Shown: positions 63,966-64,000 of the stretch, in pieces | Layout of the letters: every line of letters starts with the position of its first letter | Position numbering within the stretch: position 1 is the stretch's first letter | Assembly: GCF_016195855.1 (NCBI RefSeq) | Contig: NZ_JACPYU010000003.1 | Location: forward strand, 868,001 to 932,000 | DNA from: Aquabacterium sp. | GTDB taxonomy: Bacteria; Pseudomonadota; Gammaproteobacteria; Burkholderiales; Burkholderiaceae_C | Direction: 5' to 3' | DNA: 64,000 bases | Made by a program: the position numbers and the translations under genes | Notes under the pieces: generated by a model | Seen by the model: only the letters and a program-made list of their open reading frames with translations | What the model was told of the DNA's origin: nothing | Databases searched by the model: none

Positions 63966-64000
63966 TTACTTGCACTCGGCGGGAGCGAAGCGGGGATCCA
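63966..64000 (-). CDS. type IV pilin, C-terminal ten codons only
   Basis: The last complete codons before the window edge read DPRFAPAECK and then TAA. A C-terminal cysteine two residues from the end, preceded by Pro-Ala-Glu, is typical of PilA-type pilins, where it closes the disulfide loop. The TfpX-type accessory gene directly downstream supports this. The rest of the gene is outside the window. Confidence 0.7.
   Translation of the reverse strand, partial: DPRFAPAECK

Overview
The window is 64 kb of high-GC bacterial chromosome. Gene content and order point to the betaproteobacterial order Burkholderiales, probably near the Comamonadaceae/Sphaerotilaceae (an Aquabacterium-, Ideonella- or Leptothrix-like genus). 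The grounds are a CeoAB/BpeEF-type efflux locus, intracellular polyhydroxybutyrate depolymerase, propionyl-CoA synthetase, MsrPQ, a birA/SPOR pair, a TfpX-type pilin accessory gene beside a type IV pilin tail, and KA-rich tails on several proteins. The genus is an inference; no rRNA or other marker is present. I saw no tRNA, rRNA, CRISPR array, intact insertion sequence or prophage.

Region 1 (1-5863) is an RND efflux locus on the minus strand: a lipase-like protein without its catalytic serine, a periplasmic adaptor and the inner-membrane pump (cut by the window edge). A LysR regulator is divergent from it. The layout matches the ceoR-llpE-ceoAB and bpeT-llpE-bpeEF loci of Burkholderia.

Region 2 (5928-17207) is an accessory catabolic stretch. 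It holds two TetR regulators and one AraC regulator, an ACMSD-like amidohydrolase, a strictosidine-synthase/SMP-30-like beta-propeller, a phytanoyl-CoA-dioxygenase-family oxygenase, a DUF1428 protein and an alpha/beta hydrolase. Its centrepiece is an 825-residue fusion of a Baeyer-Villiger monooxygenase to an HSL-type esterase. Together these look like oxidation of a ketone to an ester or lactone followed by hydrolysis; the substrate cannot be read from sequence. Several gene-poor gaps lie between them.

Region 3 (17367-36620) is mostly housekeeping: rhomboid protease, glmS, an Lrp-type regulator, a tight minus-strand array (folM-like, folB, ttcA, DUF4136 lipoprotein, glmU, DnaJ-like), a MidA-like methyltransferase, VirK/YbjX, lpxC, prpE, phaZ, a GST with a histone-like N-terminus, a cupin, a SEC-C protein, a metallophosphoesterase and a universal stress protein.

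Region 4 (36668-57765) holds a chemoreceptor, a double-length UvrA (2017 residues, four ATPase sites), a secreted intradiol-dioxygenase-like lipoprotein, a diguanylate cyclase, an AEC transporter, nitronate monooxygenase, msrPQ, a PstS-like binding protein, topB, a SET-domain methyltransferase, birA and a SPOR protein. A 38-bp perfectly alternating pyrimidine-purine tract lies between topB and the SET gene.

Region 5 (57746-64000) holds a secreted subtilase with a GlyGly-CTERM-like tail, gap, tkt, a TfpX-type accessory protein and the last ten codons of a type IV pilin.

Two core genes, lpxC and tkt, are each broken by one extra base in a C/G homopolymer. A pair of such errors in genes expected to be essential or near-essential points to sequencing error rather than biology.
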